From the NCBI GenBank assembly GCA_002069605.1, contig MWBQ01000047.1, positions 1 through 46,201 on the forward strand: 46,201 nt of DNA. The letters run 5' to 3'. The notes under the pieces are model-generated. The model ran no database searches and was not told the origin of the DNA. It worked only from the letters and a program-made list of their open reading frames with translations. This document shows, one piece after another, positions 34,417 to 41,601 of this stretch. Made by a program: the position numbers and the translations under genes. The stretch comes from Candidatus Atribacteria bacterium ADurb.Bin276 (GTDB taxonomy: Bacteria > Atribacterota > Atribacteria > Atribacterales > Atribacteraceae). Each line of letters starts with the position of its first letter. Positions within the stretch are counted from its first letter, which is position 1.

Positions 34417-34525
34417 ATTATTCGGTTTTTTGAGAAAAATTTATTTATTAGTCGATAAATCGATTGAGAAAATGATTGCACCACTTCGATAGAATGAACA
34501 GTGGGTTTTCAGGAGGAGGTCCATA

Positions 34526-34879
34526 ATGGATAAGGCAAGGTTGTTACATTCGGTAGAATCAGCTTATATAAAAGAAATTCCTGATGTTGAGCCAGGGCAA
34601 ACGGTAAGAGTACATTTAAAAGTCGTAGAAGGAGACAAAGAGCGTATTCAGGTTTTCGAAGGATTGGTTATTGCACTGAAAGGTTCTGGAATCAGCCGAA
34701 CCATGACGGTTCGGAAAATGTCCTTTGGTATAGGAATAGAAAGAGTATTCCCAATCTATTCGCCACGTATTGAAACCATCGAAATAATCCGTCGAGGCAA
34801 AGTGCGGAGAGCAAAACTTTATTATCTCCGTGGGAAAAGTGCCAAAGAATCAAGAATTGAGGAAAAACGCGAGAGGTAA
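34526..34879 (+). CDS. rplS: 50S ribosomal protein L19
   Basis: L19 sits at the 30S-50S interface. The 117-residue protein has the family's [48 protein letters not shown] and the C-terminal [22 protein letters not shown] is placed before the ATG. In the usual order it follows trmD, but it has its own promoter. It is followed by lepB. Confidence 0.97.
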   Translation: MDKARLLHSVESAYIKEIPDVEPGQTVRVHLKVVEGDKERIQVFEGLVIALKGSGISRTMTVRKMSFGIGIERVFPIYSPRIETIEIIRRGKVRRAKLYYLRGKSAKESRIEEKRER

Positions 34880-34883
34880 TTCG

Positions 34884-35399
34884 ATAAACGTCTTGAGGGA
34901 AATAGTTGAAACCGTTTTTTGGGCACTCCTGATTGCATTTATTGTTCGGTATTTTGTGGTAGAAGGGTACTATATCCCCTCTAGTTCAATGAAACCGACT
35001 CTGATACCAGGTAATAGAGTTCTCGTAGCGAAATTTTATTATCGCTTTTACCGTCCTCACCGTGGTGATATTATTGTTTTCCGTTTTCCCTCCAATAGGA
35101 AGAAGAATTTAATAAAAAGAGTAATTGCTCTTCCTGGAGAAACGGTCCGAATAGAAAACGGTTTGGTACATATCGATGGTATTCCTCTTCAGGGAGATCA
35201 ATTTAATCGAGAGTATTTTAACGTTGGGAATTATGGAAGAGAAGAACAAGTGATACCGGAAAATTCCTATTTTGTTTTAGGAGATAATAGTCATAATAGT
35301 GATGATAGTCGATTTTGGGGGTATGTTCCATTTAAAAACATTTTAGGACGTGCTTTTTTGGTTTATTGGCCTCCACGGTCAATTCAAATATTGCGTTGA
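34884..35399 (+). CDS. lepB: Signal peptidase I
   Basis: LepB cuts signal peptides from exported proteins. After a short cytoplasmic end comes one membrane helix (VFWALLIAFIVRYFVVEGYY), the catalytic Ser in IPSSSMKPTL, the catalytic Lys in KRVIALPGE, and GDNSHNSDDSRFWGYV. About 171 residues follow the chosen start. The start is odd: GAGAGG (34871-34876) is seven bases before an ATA at 34884. The in-frame TTG at 34893 is 16 bases away, and an upstream GTG at 34830 would run through the end of rplS. The gene ends just before rnhB. Confidence 0.92.
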   Translation: MNVLREIVETVFWALLIAFIVRYFVVEGYYIPSSSMKPTLIPGNRVLVAKFYYRFYRPHRGDIIVFRFPSNRKKNLIKRVIALPGETVRIENGLVHIDGIPLQGDQFNREYFNVGNYGREEQVIPENSYFVLGDNSHNSDDSRFWGYVPFKNILGRAFLVYWPPRSIQILR

Positions 35400-35401
35400 A
35401 A

Positions 35402-35995
35402 ATGTTGGAAAAAGACCTTTGGGTAAAAGGCTTTAAATATGTTGGTGGAGTCGATGAAGCAGGGAGAGGACCATTGGCTGGTCCTCTCGTATCGTGTTGT
35501 GTTATTTTTCCTCCGGGATGTATTCCTTCTGGTTTAAATGATTCCAAACTTCTTAGTCCTGCCCAGAGAAACCATTGTTTTCAACTTATTTGCAGAACTG
35601 CTTTTAGCCTCGGGGTAAGTATCGTTGGGGAGAAAATGATTGATTGTCTCGGAATACAAAGCGCCAATCTTTATTCCTTTCGCGAAGCCTTGATGCGAGC
35701 CTCGGTAAAAAGAACTCCCGAATTTGTTATTTTTGATTGGTTGAAGATACCTGAATTGGATATTCCCTCGATTTCAATCTCGCATGCGGAACTAAAAAGC
35801 TTTTCGGTTGCCGCTGCTTCAATTGTGGCAAAGGTAGTTCGTGATTCTCTTATGGAAAAACAATATCAAGAACTTTATCCTGAGTATGGATTTATCCATC
35901 ATAAGGGATACGGTACTAAACTTCACAGGGACAAAATAAATCAACTTGGCATAGCGAATTGTCATAGAAGGAGTTTTTGTGGTAAATACCTCTAA
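35402..35995 (+). CDS. rnhB: Ribonuclease HII
   Basis: RNase HII removes ribonucleotides from DNA and RNA-DNA hybrids. The 197-residue protein has GGVDEAGRGPLAGPLV with the first two catalytic acidic residues, LNDSKLLSPAQR, and the C-terminal FSVAAASIVAKVVRD with the last Asp. The ATG at 35402 is two bases after the lepB stop and has no clear ribosome-binding site, so translation probably depends on lepB. It overlaps yraN by 17 bases. The rbgA GTPase often found between lepB and rnhB is absent. Confidence 0.95.
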   Translation: MLEKDLWVKGFKYVGGVDEAGRGPLAGPLVSCCVIFPPGCIPSGLNDSKLLSPAQRNHCFQLICRTAFSLGVSIVGEKMIDCLGIQSANLYSFREALMRASVKRTPEFVIFDWLKIPELDIPSISISHAELKSFSVAAASIVAKVVRDSLMEKQYQELYPEYGFIHHKGYGTKLHRDKINQLGIANCHRRSFCGKYL

Positions 35996-36353
35996 AAGAA
36001 TTGGTCAGATGGGTGAAGAAATTGCCTCTCGAATTGTTATTCGTCAAGGCAAAATGAAAATTATCGAAAGAAATTTTCGATCTCGAATAGGAGAAATCGA
36101 TATTATTGCTCTGGATAAAAATACCTTAGTCTTCATCGAAGTAAAAAGCCGGGCGGTCTTAAACGCAGGTTTCCCCGAGGAGTCGGTAACTAAATACAAG
36201 CAGGACAAAATTCGAAAAGTTGCTCTTTATTATCTCATTTCTCAGGGATATAATCCCAACCATACAAATTACCGGTTCGATGTTATTTCTATTACCTTTA
36301 ATGGAGACGACTATGCTCATCCGAGTGTTAAATATTATATAAACGCTTTCTAA
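35979..36353 (+). CDS. yraN: YraN (UPF0102) family nuclease-like protein
   Basis: This 124-residue protein has the UPF0102 pattern: GQMGEEIASRIVIRQG, IIERNFRSRIGEIDIIA, VFIEVKSR and YRFDVISI. The Glu, Asp and ExK residues form a PD-(D/E)xK nuclease-like core. The function is not settled; a link to DNA processing is suggested by its frequent place beside rnhB and dprA. The GTG start has AGAAGGAG five bases upstream, inside the end of rnhB. comM and dprA usually follow directly; here an accessory stretch intervenes. Confidence 0.9.
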   Translation: MVNTSKRIGQMGEEIASRIVIRQGKMKIIERNFRSRIGEIDIIALDKNTLVFIEVKSRAVLNAGFPEESVTKYKQDKIRKVALYYLISQGYNPNHTNYRFDVISITFNGDDYAHPSVKYYINAF

Positions 36354-36407
36354 TCAGTACAGATTTGATTAATTGTAACTCTTTTCAAAATGTTGTGAAT
36401 AGGTAGA

Positions 36408-36430
36408 GGGCAGTGTATTATGCTATGCCC
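36408..36430 (-). repeat. Partial inverted copy of the family A repeat
   Basis: GGGCA (36408-36412) and TGCCC (36426-36430) form a hairpin. The reverse complement reads GGGCATAGCATAATACACTG then CCC, close to GGGCATAATACATTGTGCCC of the 21219 copy. It lies between the convergent yraN and lipoprotein genes and may act as a weak stop signal for one or both. Confidence 0.4.
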
Positions 36431-36445
36431 AACCAAAACCATTTA

Positions 36446-36883
36446 CTACCATAAAAACCAATCATCCCCAATTTTTTGAGCTGCGGTAAGATTTAAATCC
36501 TCAAATGTAACTCGATCAGAACTCGAAATACAATTAAAATAAATTTTAACCGGTTGATGGGAAAATTGGGCGTCATTTCCCGTAATGGTTATATTTTTGA
36601 CGTATATTTCCCCCTTGGTAAAACAATTAGAAAAACCTCCGCTCACCGTAATTAATCTAACTTTGTTATGCAGAGCATCCAGCTGGGAATAGGTGGGTCC
36701 ATCGGTAATCAAACAGGCTTGAGCATTGGAATAATCTAATTTAACTAAATAATCGACAAATTCCTGGATTTTTAGCTTGAGGTTATCTTCCTCAGTTTGT
36801 GGAACTGACGAGGTACAACTAGTAAAAATACAAAGTGCGGCAATGAAAGCCAGCAGAAAAACCTTGCTTAGATTATTTTTCAT
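36446..36883 (-). CDS. Small predicted lipoprotein of unknown function
   Basis: The 145-residue protein starts MKNNLSKVFLLAFIAALCIF and then TSC, a lipoprotein signal peptide with the likely lipid-bearing Cys at residue 23. The rest is an alpha-beta domain that begins with LKIQEFVDYLVKLDYSNAQA and ends in IGDDWFLW. The pattern of a helix-rich start and a final GDDW is reminiscent of NTF2-like or DUF4878-type lipoproteins, but I do not identify the family. GGAGG precedes the ATG; a longer start at 36913 would bury the signal peptide. It would be a substrate for lspA. Confidence 0.75.
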   Translation of the reverse strand: MKNNLSKVFLLAFIAALCIFTSCTSSVPQTEEDNLKLKIQEFVDYLVKLDYSNAQACLITDGPTYSQLDALHNKVRLITVSGGFSNCFTKGEIYVKNITITGNDAQFSHQPVKIYFNCISSSDRVTFEDLNLTAAQKIGDDWFLW

Positions 36884-37383
36884 CGCTATATCCTCCAGAT
36901 ATTTTTTGCTCACTCATACAAATTCTCTTCCAAGCAGGTGTGGGAAAAATCTTTGACTTATTTTATTACATTTTTCGGAGTAGGAGAAGGTTGAGATGAG
37001 TTATAGGAGAAGAAATAACCAACAAATTAAAAAAGATGAGACCCTTATGCCCCCCTTCAGAGGGGAATAGAAAAATTGAAAATTAAAAGCATTCCTATAA
37101 AATTCCCCTCCAACGGAGGGATTTCACGTATTAATAGGGGTGGGTCTGATTTATCAAATTTGTTTTTTTGTAGAATTAACCTCATGTATTTGTATAGTAC
37201 CCTATGATAACCAGAACTAAAAATCAGCATACCATAGCATTTCACTACCTGGAATAATAGCCGGCGCAGTAAATTTTCATCCCTCCAGAATATTAAATTT
37301 TCTGTGGTTGGTTTGATAAATCAATCCCAGTGTTTTTTTAAACAAAATTAATCTCGGTTAGGTTTTTTGTTAATCAATCATTT
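36884..37383. repeat. Non-coding gap with a large inverted repeat (37039-37147)
   Basis: AGACCC (37039-37044) and AGGGGAAT (37061-37068) on the left match GGGTCT (37142-37147) and ATTCCCCT (37102-37109) on the right, making an imperfect inverted repeat of about 109 bases. Each arm also has its own C-run/G-run hairpin. Further on, 37293-37327 faintly resembles the family A repeat. No reading frame in this gap looks like a gene. Confidence 0.5.
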
Positions 37384-38757
37384 TTATTTCACTCTTGATA
37401 AAGGGATATCTTTTCCACTTTGATGTAACACAGCTTCTGTGAATTCACCTTTTTCGTTGGTAATAAAGGTGAGGGTAGCGTCAACTTCTTGAATAAAAAA
37501 CTGAGTTTCGGTTTGAGGTAAAAGTTGAATAATAGGTTGACCTTGCACTTGAATAAAAAGGAACTGGTCTTTTCGAGTAATCTCTGCGAATAATCCCGGC
37601 TGAATTTCGTATTTTCCGGTATATTTATCTAAAATTTCTGCTTCTAATTCGATATAAGATTTTTCAATAGGGATGTCATAAGGCTCACCAAACACAATGG
37701 CTGACAGGTCTTTGGCAATCAGACTAGATTGGGCATGGCTGAAATTGCTTAATACGATAACTGTTACTTGGTCGTCAACAAATCGGGAGATATGGGTCGC
37801 AAAACCATTGATAGAACCGTCGTGAGCAATCACCTTCCGGCCAAAAGCCTTAGTAATAATCCAACCATAGCCGTAGTTACTCAAAAAAGGAGTAAACATC
37901 TTATCGCGTGAAGCTTTAGATAATATAGTATCTCCATACAGTCCTTGGTCCCAAAGATACATGTCTTCAACAGTGGAATACATTGCTCCCGCTGCATGAG
38001 GTATGGAGGTATCAATGTAGGGGGTATTGATTAATCCTTCTGATGATGCGTCATATCCTGAGGCCCGGTTGGGGAGTATTTTTTCTGGATGATCGTACCC
38101 GGTATGCTCCATATGTAAAGGCTTGAGTATATTTTCCTGGAGATAATTTTCAAATGACTGACCAGAAACTTTTTCAAGAATAAATCCCAGTAAGACATAG
38201 TTGGAGTTACTATAGGCAAACTTCTCTCCGGGTTGGAATTCAAGCGGAAGATTTTTAAACCGGTCAATGGTTTTTTCAGGAGGGGAAGGGATCATCATCG
38301 TCGATATATAATCGGGAAAATTGGTAAAATTCGGAATACCTGAAGTATGAGTTAATAAATGGTGAATGGTTATGATGTTGCCCTGAGGATAGTCGGGGAT
38401 ATATTTTTGAAGCTGATCGTTGAGGCTTAGGAGCCCCTTTTCTTCCAATTGCATGATACAAGCGGCACAAAATTGCTTGGTTACCGAACCCAGACGAAAG
38501 ATGGTCTCAGATGAATTGGGGATTTGCCACTCAAAGTTCGCCGTTCCATATCCTTTTTTAACCATGACTTCGCCTTTTTGAGCGACTAAAATTGAACCAT
38601 TAAATCTACCGGTTTTGACAGTTGCATTCATATACTCATCGATAGCTGCTTGAAGGTTATTCACTTCAGCTCCTAAAACTGGAGGAATAAAAACCAACCA
38701 AATGAGTAAGATCCAAGCAATAGATAGCAGTCCGCTTCTTAAACCAATTGCTTTCAT
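37384..38757 (-). CDS. Serine beta-lactamase-fold hydrolase (class C / PBP4* / esterase-like)
   Basis: This exported 457-residue protein has a signal peptide (about 1-30, ending PPVLGA) and the serine hydrolase motifs SVTK (Ser91-Lys94), YSN (182-184) and HDG (312-314) in place of KTG. It belongs to the beta-lactamase/D-aminopeptidase superfamily; members act as peptidases, esterases or PBP-like enzymes. True antibiotic resistance cannot be inferred. A C-terminal beta-rich segment (about 365-457, LDKYTGKYEIQPG) is the lipocalin-like DUF3471-type domain often attached to such enzymes. The ATG at 38757 has AAGGTG seven bases upstream. Confidence 0.88.
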   Translation of the reverse strand: MKAIGLRSGLLSIAWILLIWLVFIPPVLGAEVNNLQAAIDEYMNATVKTGRFNGSILVAQKGEVMVKKGYGTANFEWQIPNSSETIFRLGSVTKQFCAACIMQLEEKGLLSLNDQLQKYIPDYPQGNIITIHHLLTHTSGIPNFTNFPDYISTMMIPSPPEKTIDRFKNLPLEFQPGEKFAYSNSNYVLLGFILEKVSGQSFENYLQENILKPLHMEHTGYDHPEKILPNRASGYDASSEGLINTPYIDTSIPHAAGAMYSTVEDMYLWDQGLYGDTILSKASRDKMFTPFLSNYGYGWIITKAFGRKVIAHDGSINGFATHISRFVDDQVTVIVLSNFSHAQSSLIAKDLSAIVFGEPYDIPIEKSYIELEAEILDKYTGKYEIQPGLFAEITRKDQFLFIQVQGQPIIQLLPQTETQFFIQEVDATLTFITNEKGEFTEAVLHQSGKDIPLSRVK

Positions 38758-39140
38758 AAATAACACCTTCTTTTTTTATTTTTGGTTCTAAAAAAAATAA
38801 AAAAAAGGATTGAATAGATACATGAAAATAACGACCTATCTATATAAATCGGCTATTTTAACAAATACCTTAAAAAATGATTCTTTTTTCAACATTTTCT
38901 ATTATTTTAAATAAAATCCTTAGACCTAAAAAACCAACCAAGGATTAAGGATAAAAAAAGCATTTTTTTGATAGCCAAATTTCTTTTGCTGACTCATTAT
39001 CTTGTCTAAAAACAGGAAAAGTTAAAAAATTAGTCCAAAATTAAAGATAGAAGAATTCTAAAACTTGACCGATTCGGTTTCAATAAGATATCTTGATGAT
39101 AAGATCAGGGTAATTTTAAAATTTGGAGAAGTCGTTCACT
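38758..39140. other. AT-rich divergent region between the hydrolase and the helicase genes
   Basis: No gene is visible in 383 bases. It contains A- and T-runs, a near-symmetrical AAAAAAAGCATTTTTTT string and the perfect palindrome AAGATATCTT (39085-39094). Promoters for both flanking genes should lie here. The helicase-side candidate is listed separately. Confidence 0.4.
39065..39094 (+). promoter_or_regulatory. Possible promoter of the PIF1-WYL gene
   Basis: TTGACC (39065-39070) and TATCTT (39089-39094) are 18 bases apart. The -10 box lies inside the palindrome AAGATATCTT, which could be an operator. Confidence 0.35.
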
Positions 39141-40751
39141 TTGAAAAAAATGCATTTGCATCAATTTCAATCAAAACCAAATAACGAGAACCATCCTTAT
39201 CCGTTGATTGAAATTACTGCGGAATTTGAGAAGGCATTAAATCTTTTAGAAAATTCCTCATCCCACCTTTTTATTACTGGAAAAGCCGGTACCGGGAAAT
39301 CGACTTTACTTGAGTTATTTCGAAATAACACCTCAAAGCAAGTGGTGGTTTTAGCTCCTACCGGTGTCGCCGCTTTAAATGTTAAAGGACAAACGATCCA
39401 TTCTTTTTTTCGATTTAGACCGGATATTACTCTGGATAAAGTCGAAAAACTACAAAGCGATTTAATTGATATCTACCAGCAGGTTGACACAATTATTATT
39501 GATGAGATCTCAATGGTGAGAGCCGACCTTTTAGACTGCGTAGACCGATTTTTACGGCTTAATTGCAAGAAAAAGGAAAAGCCCTTTGGTGGAAAGCAAA
39601 TGGTTTTCATTGGAGACCTTTATCAGCTTCCTCCGGTGATCAAAAGAGGTGAAAAGGATATTTTTAAAAACAAATATAAAACCGGATATTTTTTCTCAGC
39701 TCAAGCCATTAATGACCTTCCCCTGACATTAATCGAACTGGATAAGATTTTTCGTCAGAAAGATGAAAAATTCATTGAAATTCTCAATGCCATACGAAAT
39801 GGGACGGTTAACGATGGACATTTAAATACTCTTAATACTAGATTCAATCCGGATTATGAACCAAGCTCGGACGACTTTTGCATATCCCTCACCACCCGTA
39901 ACAGTACGGCAAATAAAATCAATCAGGAACAACTGGAAAAAATTTCCGGTACTCTCTATTGTTTCGATTCACTAATCGAAGGTAATTTTGAATCTCAGAA
40001 TTTTCCCACCGAGGAGATTATTGGTTTAAAAGAAGGAGCTCAGGTGATGCTTTTAAATAACGATCCCTTTGGTCGTTGGGTGAATGGAAGTGTTGGGAAG
40101 GTTGTCCAATGTAATCAAGCCAAAGAAAATGAGTCATCCTCAGTGATTGTTGAATTAACCGATGGAGATCTAGTTAAAGTAGAACCTTACACCTGGGAGA
40201 TCTTCGAATACCAGTATGATGAAGGAGATTCATTGATTAAAACCCAAACACTGGGTTCTTTCACCCAGCTTCCTTTGCGGCTGGCTTGGGCGATTACCAT
40301 CCATAAAAGCCAGGGGAAGACTTTTGATCGGATTGTTCTGGATCTTGAGAGAGGGGCTTTTTCACCCGGACAGGTTTATGTGGCTTTGAGCCGGTGCACC
40401 TCGCTTACAGGTATTGTGCTCAAACAACCTATTCAGAAAAAACACATCTTTGCCGACTGGAAAGTTGCAGATTTCCTCACCCGTTTTCAATACCAGCTAT
40501 CTGATGAAAAGATGCCATTAGAAGAAAAGCTGCGTTTTCTTCAAGAAGCTATTGAAGCCAAAAAAAAATTGGAAATTATTTATCTCAAAACCAACGATGA
40601 AAAATCAAAACGGATAATCGAACCATTTTATTTGGGCGAACTCGATTACCAGGGGAAAAAGTTTTTCGGGCTCGAAGCCTATTGTTTTAAAAGAAAAGAG
40701 CTGAGACATTTCCGAGTCGATCGAATTCTTGAGATGAAAGAAGTCGAATAA
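39141..40751 (+). CDS. PIF1-like superfamily 1 helicase with C-terminal WYL domain
   Basis: This 536-residue protein has the PIF1-type order of motifs: Walker A GKAGTGKS (47-54), APTGVAALNVKGQTIHSFF, Walker B DEISMV, GDLYQLPPV, and the C-terminal AITIHKSQGKTFDRIVLDL with YVALSRC. It should be an active DNA helicase. The last 75 residues or so (from EKLRFLQEAIEAKKKLEIIY to RHFRVDRILEM) look like a WYL domain, a ligand- or nucleic-acid-sensing fold common in defence-linked regulators. The TTG at 39141 has GGAGAA 10 bases upstream; TTG 39123 and ATG 39150 are alternatives. It stands alone between the hydrolase and comM. Confidence 0.85.
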   Translation: MKKMHLHQFQSKPNNENHPYPLIEITAEFEKALNLLENSSSHLFITGKAGTGKSTLLELFRNNTSKQVVVLAPTGVAALNVKGQTIHSFFRFRPDITLDKVEKLQSDLIDIYQQVDTIIIDEISMVRADLLDCVDRFLRLNCKKKEKPFGGKQMVFIGDLYQLPPVIKRGEKDIFKNKYKTGYFFSAQAINDLPLTLIELDKIFRQKDEKFIEILNAIRNGTVNDGHLNTLNTRFNPDYEPSSDDFCISLTTRNSTANKINQEQLEKISGTLYCFDSLIEGNFESQNFPTEEIIGLKEGAQVMLLNNDPFGRWVNGSVGKVVQCNQAKENESSSVIVELTDGDLVKVEPYTWEIFEYQYDEGDSLIKTQTLGSFTQLPLRLAWAITIHKSQGKTFDRIVLDLERGAFSPGQVYVALSRCTSLTGIVLKQPIQKKHIFADWKVADFLTRFQYQLSDEKMPLEEKLRFLQEAIEAKKKLEIIYLKTNDEKSKRIIEPFYLGELDYQGKKFFGLEAYCFKRKELRHFRVDRILEMKEVE

Positions 40752-40770
40752 TACTCATTTCAATTTTCAT

Positions 40771-40815
40771 CCTCGGAGAGGTGCCGCTTTGCGGCGGGGA
40801 GGGTGTCCTTTTTTT
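40771..40815 (+). terminator. Probable terminator after the PIF1-WYL gene
   Basis: GCCGC (40783-40787) and GCGGC (40791-40795) with a TTT loop are enclosed by CCTC (40771-40774) and GAGG (40799-40802), and a T-run follows from about 40809. The T-run is a few bases farther from the stem than is ideal. Confidence 0.45.
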
Positions 40816-40855
40816 AAAAGTTATCTTTAGAAATTGATTAAGAAATATACATAAA

Positions 40856-40895
40856 AGATGAGATACTCACTTCGAACAATACGCTCCTCAGAATT
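40856..40895 (+). repeat. Decayed family B repeat unit
   Basis: AGATGAGATACTCACTTCGA and then CGCTCCTCAGAA match the start and middle of the units at 21535-21690 with several changes. The stop codon of the small minus-strand frame next door lies at its edge. Confidence 0.4.
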
Positions 40896-41072
40896 TTACT
40901 TCTTTTCAACATCTGCTTTCTCAAGCTTATCAACCATTTTCGAAGAAGCCTTAACTATTTCCTGGCTTAACTGGTTTATATCTTTATTGATTTTTCGAAT
41001 GTGACGGTTGATAAGGACAAGGAATAATAAAGGAAGGGATATGAGTGTGATGTATAAAAAAGGGTATACAAG
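40896..41072 (-). CDS. Possible small membrane protein or gene remnant without standard start
   Basis: An open minus-strand frame of 58 codons reads LVYPFLYITLISLPLLFLVL, one clear membrane helix, and then a charged helix NRHIRKINKDINQLSQEIVK to the end EKADVEKK. That helix-plus-coiled-coil layout is typical of real small membrane proteins. There is no ATG, GTG or TTG before the hydrophobic stretch and no ribosome-binding site, and a stop codon lies just upstream. It could be the tail of a broken gene or a gene with an unusual start (ATC or ATA). Confidence 0.35.
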   Translation of the reverse strand, partial: LVYPFLYITLISLPLLFLVLINRHIRKINKDINQLSQEIVKASSKMVDKLEKADVEKK

Positions 41073-41601
41073 TTAAGATTATTTTCTATTATTAAAGAAA
41101 ATGAGGCCAAAATTAGTGCGTTAGGTAAACCTACAAAGGTTGAAGGGATTATAAACCCCCTCCTATTAAAGACTTTTATATTATTGAATAATCATGAAAA
41201 TTATTCATAGGTAATTAATATCATATTCAAAGAAAAAATTCTACATTCTAAATGAGGTCAATGGTGATATTTTTGGTCTTCAAACCCATTGATTATTACT
41301 TTTAATTGACCACACTAATAAACAAATATTTATGATTATTTTTCCAAAGTTAAAATTTTTTTAAGATAAAAAGATCTTATTGGTTGCTTCCTAAATTAAA
41401 AAAATAAAAACTGTAACGAGGGAAAAAGAAGGAGTTATCAGGAATATTCAGAGACCGGGAAGAGAAATGGCTTTTTAATAATAGTCATTATCTATTATTT
41501 TTTATATAATAAATATTATGAGATAATAAAAATCATTGAATTAAATATAATAATGATTATAAAGATGTTGTTCGGCTCTAACCAGAGAAGGAGGATTGGA
41601 A
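41073..41601. other. AT-rich non-coding region upstream of comM
   Basis: No gene is visible. It holds an inverted repeat GAATAAT (41186-41192) / ATTATTC (41200-41206), the string CCCCCTCCTATTAA near 41155 that resembles the 37039-37147 repeat, and very AT-rich sequence from 41460 onward. A second inverted repeat, AATCATT (41531-41537) / AATGATT (41552-41558), overlaps the comM promoter. Confidence 0.45.
41536..41563 (+). promoter_or_regulatory. Probable comM-dprA promoter with overlapping inverted repeat
   Basis: TTGAAT (41536-41541) and TATAAA (41558-41563) are 16 bases apart. The inverted repeat AATCATT (41531-41537) / AATGATT (41552-41558) covers the -35 box and the spacer and could be an operator. 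Confidence 0.45.

Noticed and set aside
37384-38757. Antibiotic resistance beta-lactamase
   Set aside because: The SxxK, YxN and HxG pattern is shared by peptidases and esterases of the same fold, and the C-terminal extra domain points away from a dedicated beta-lactamase.
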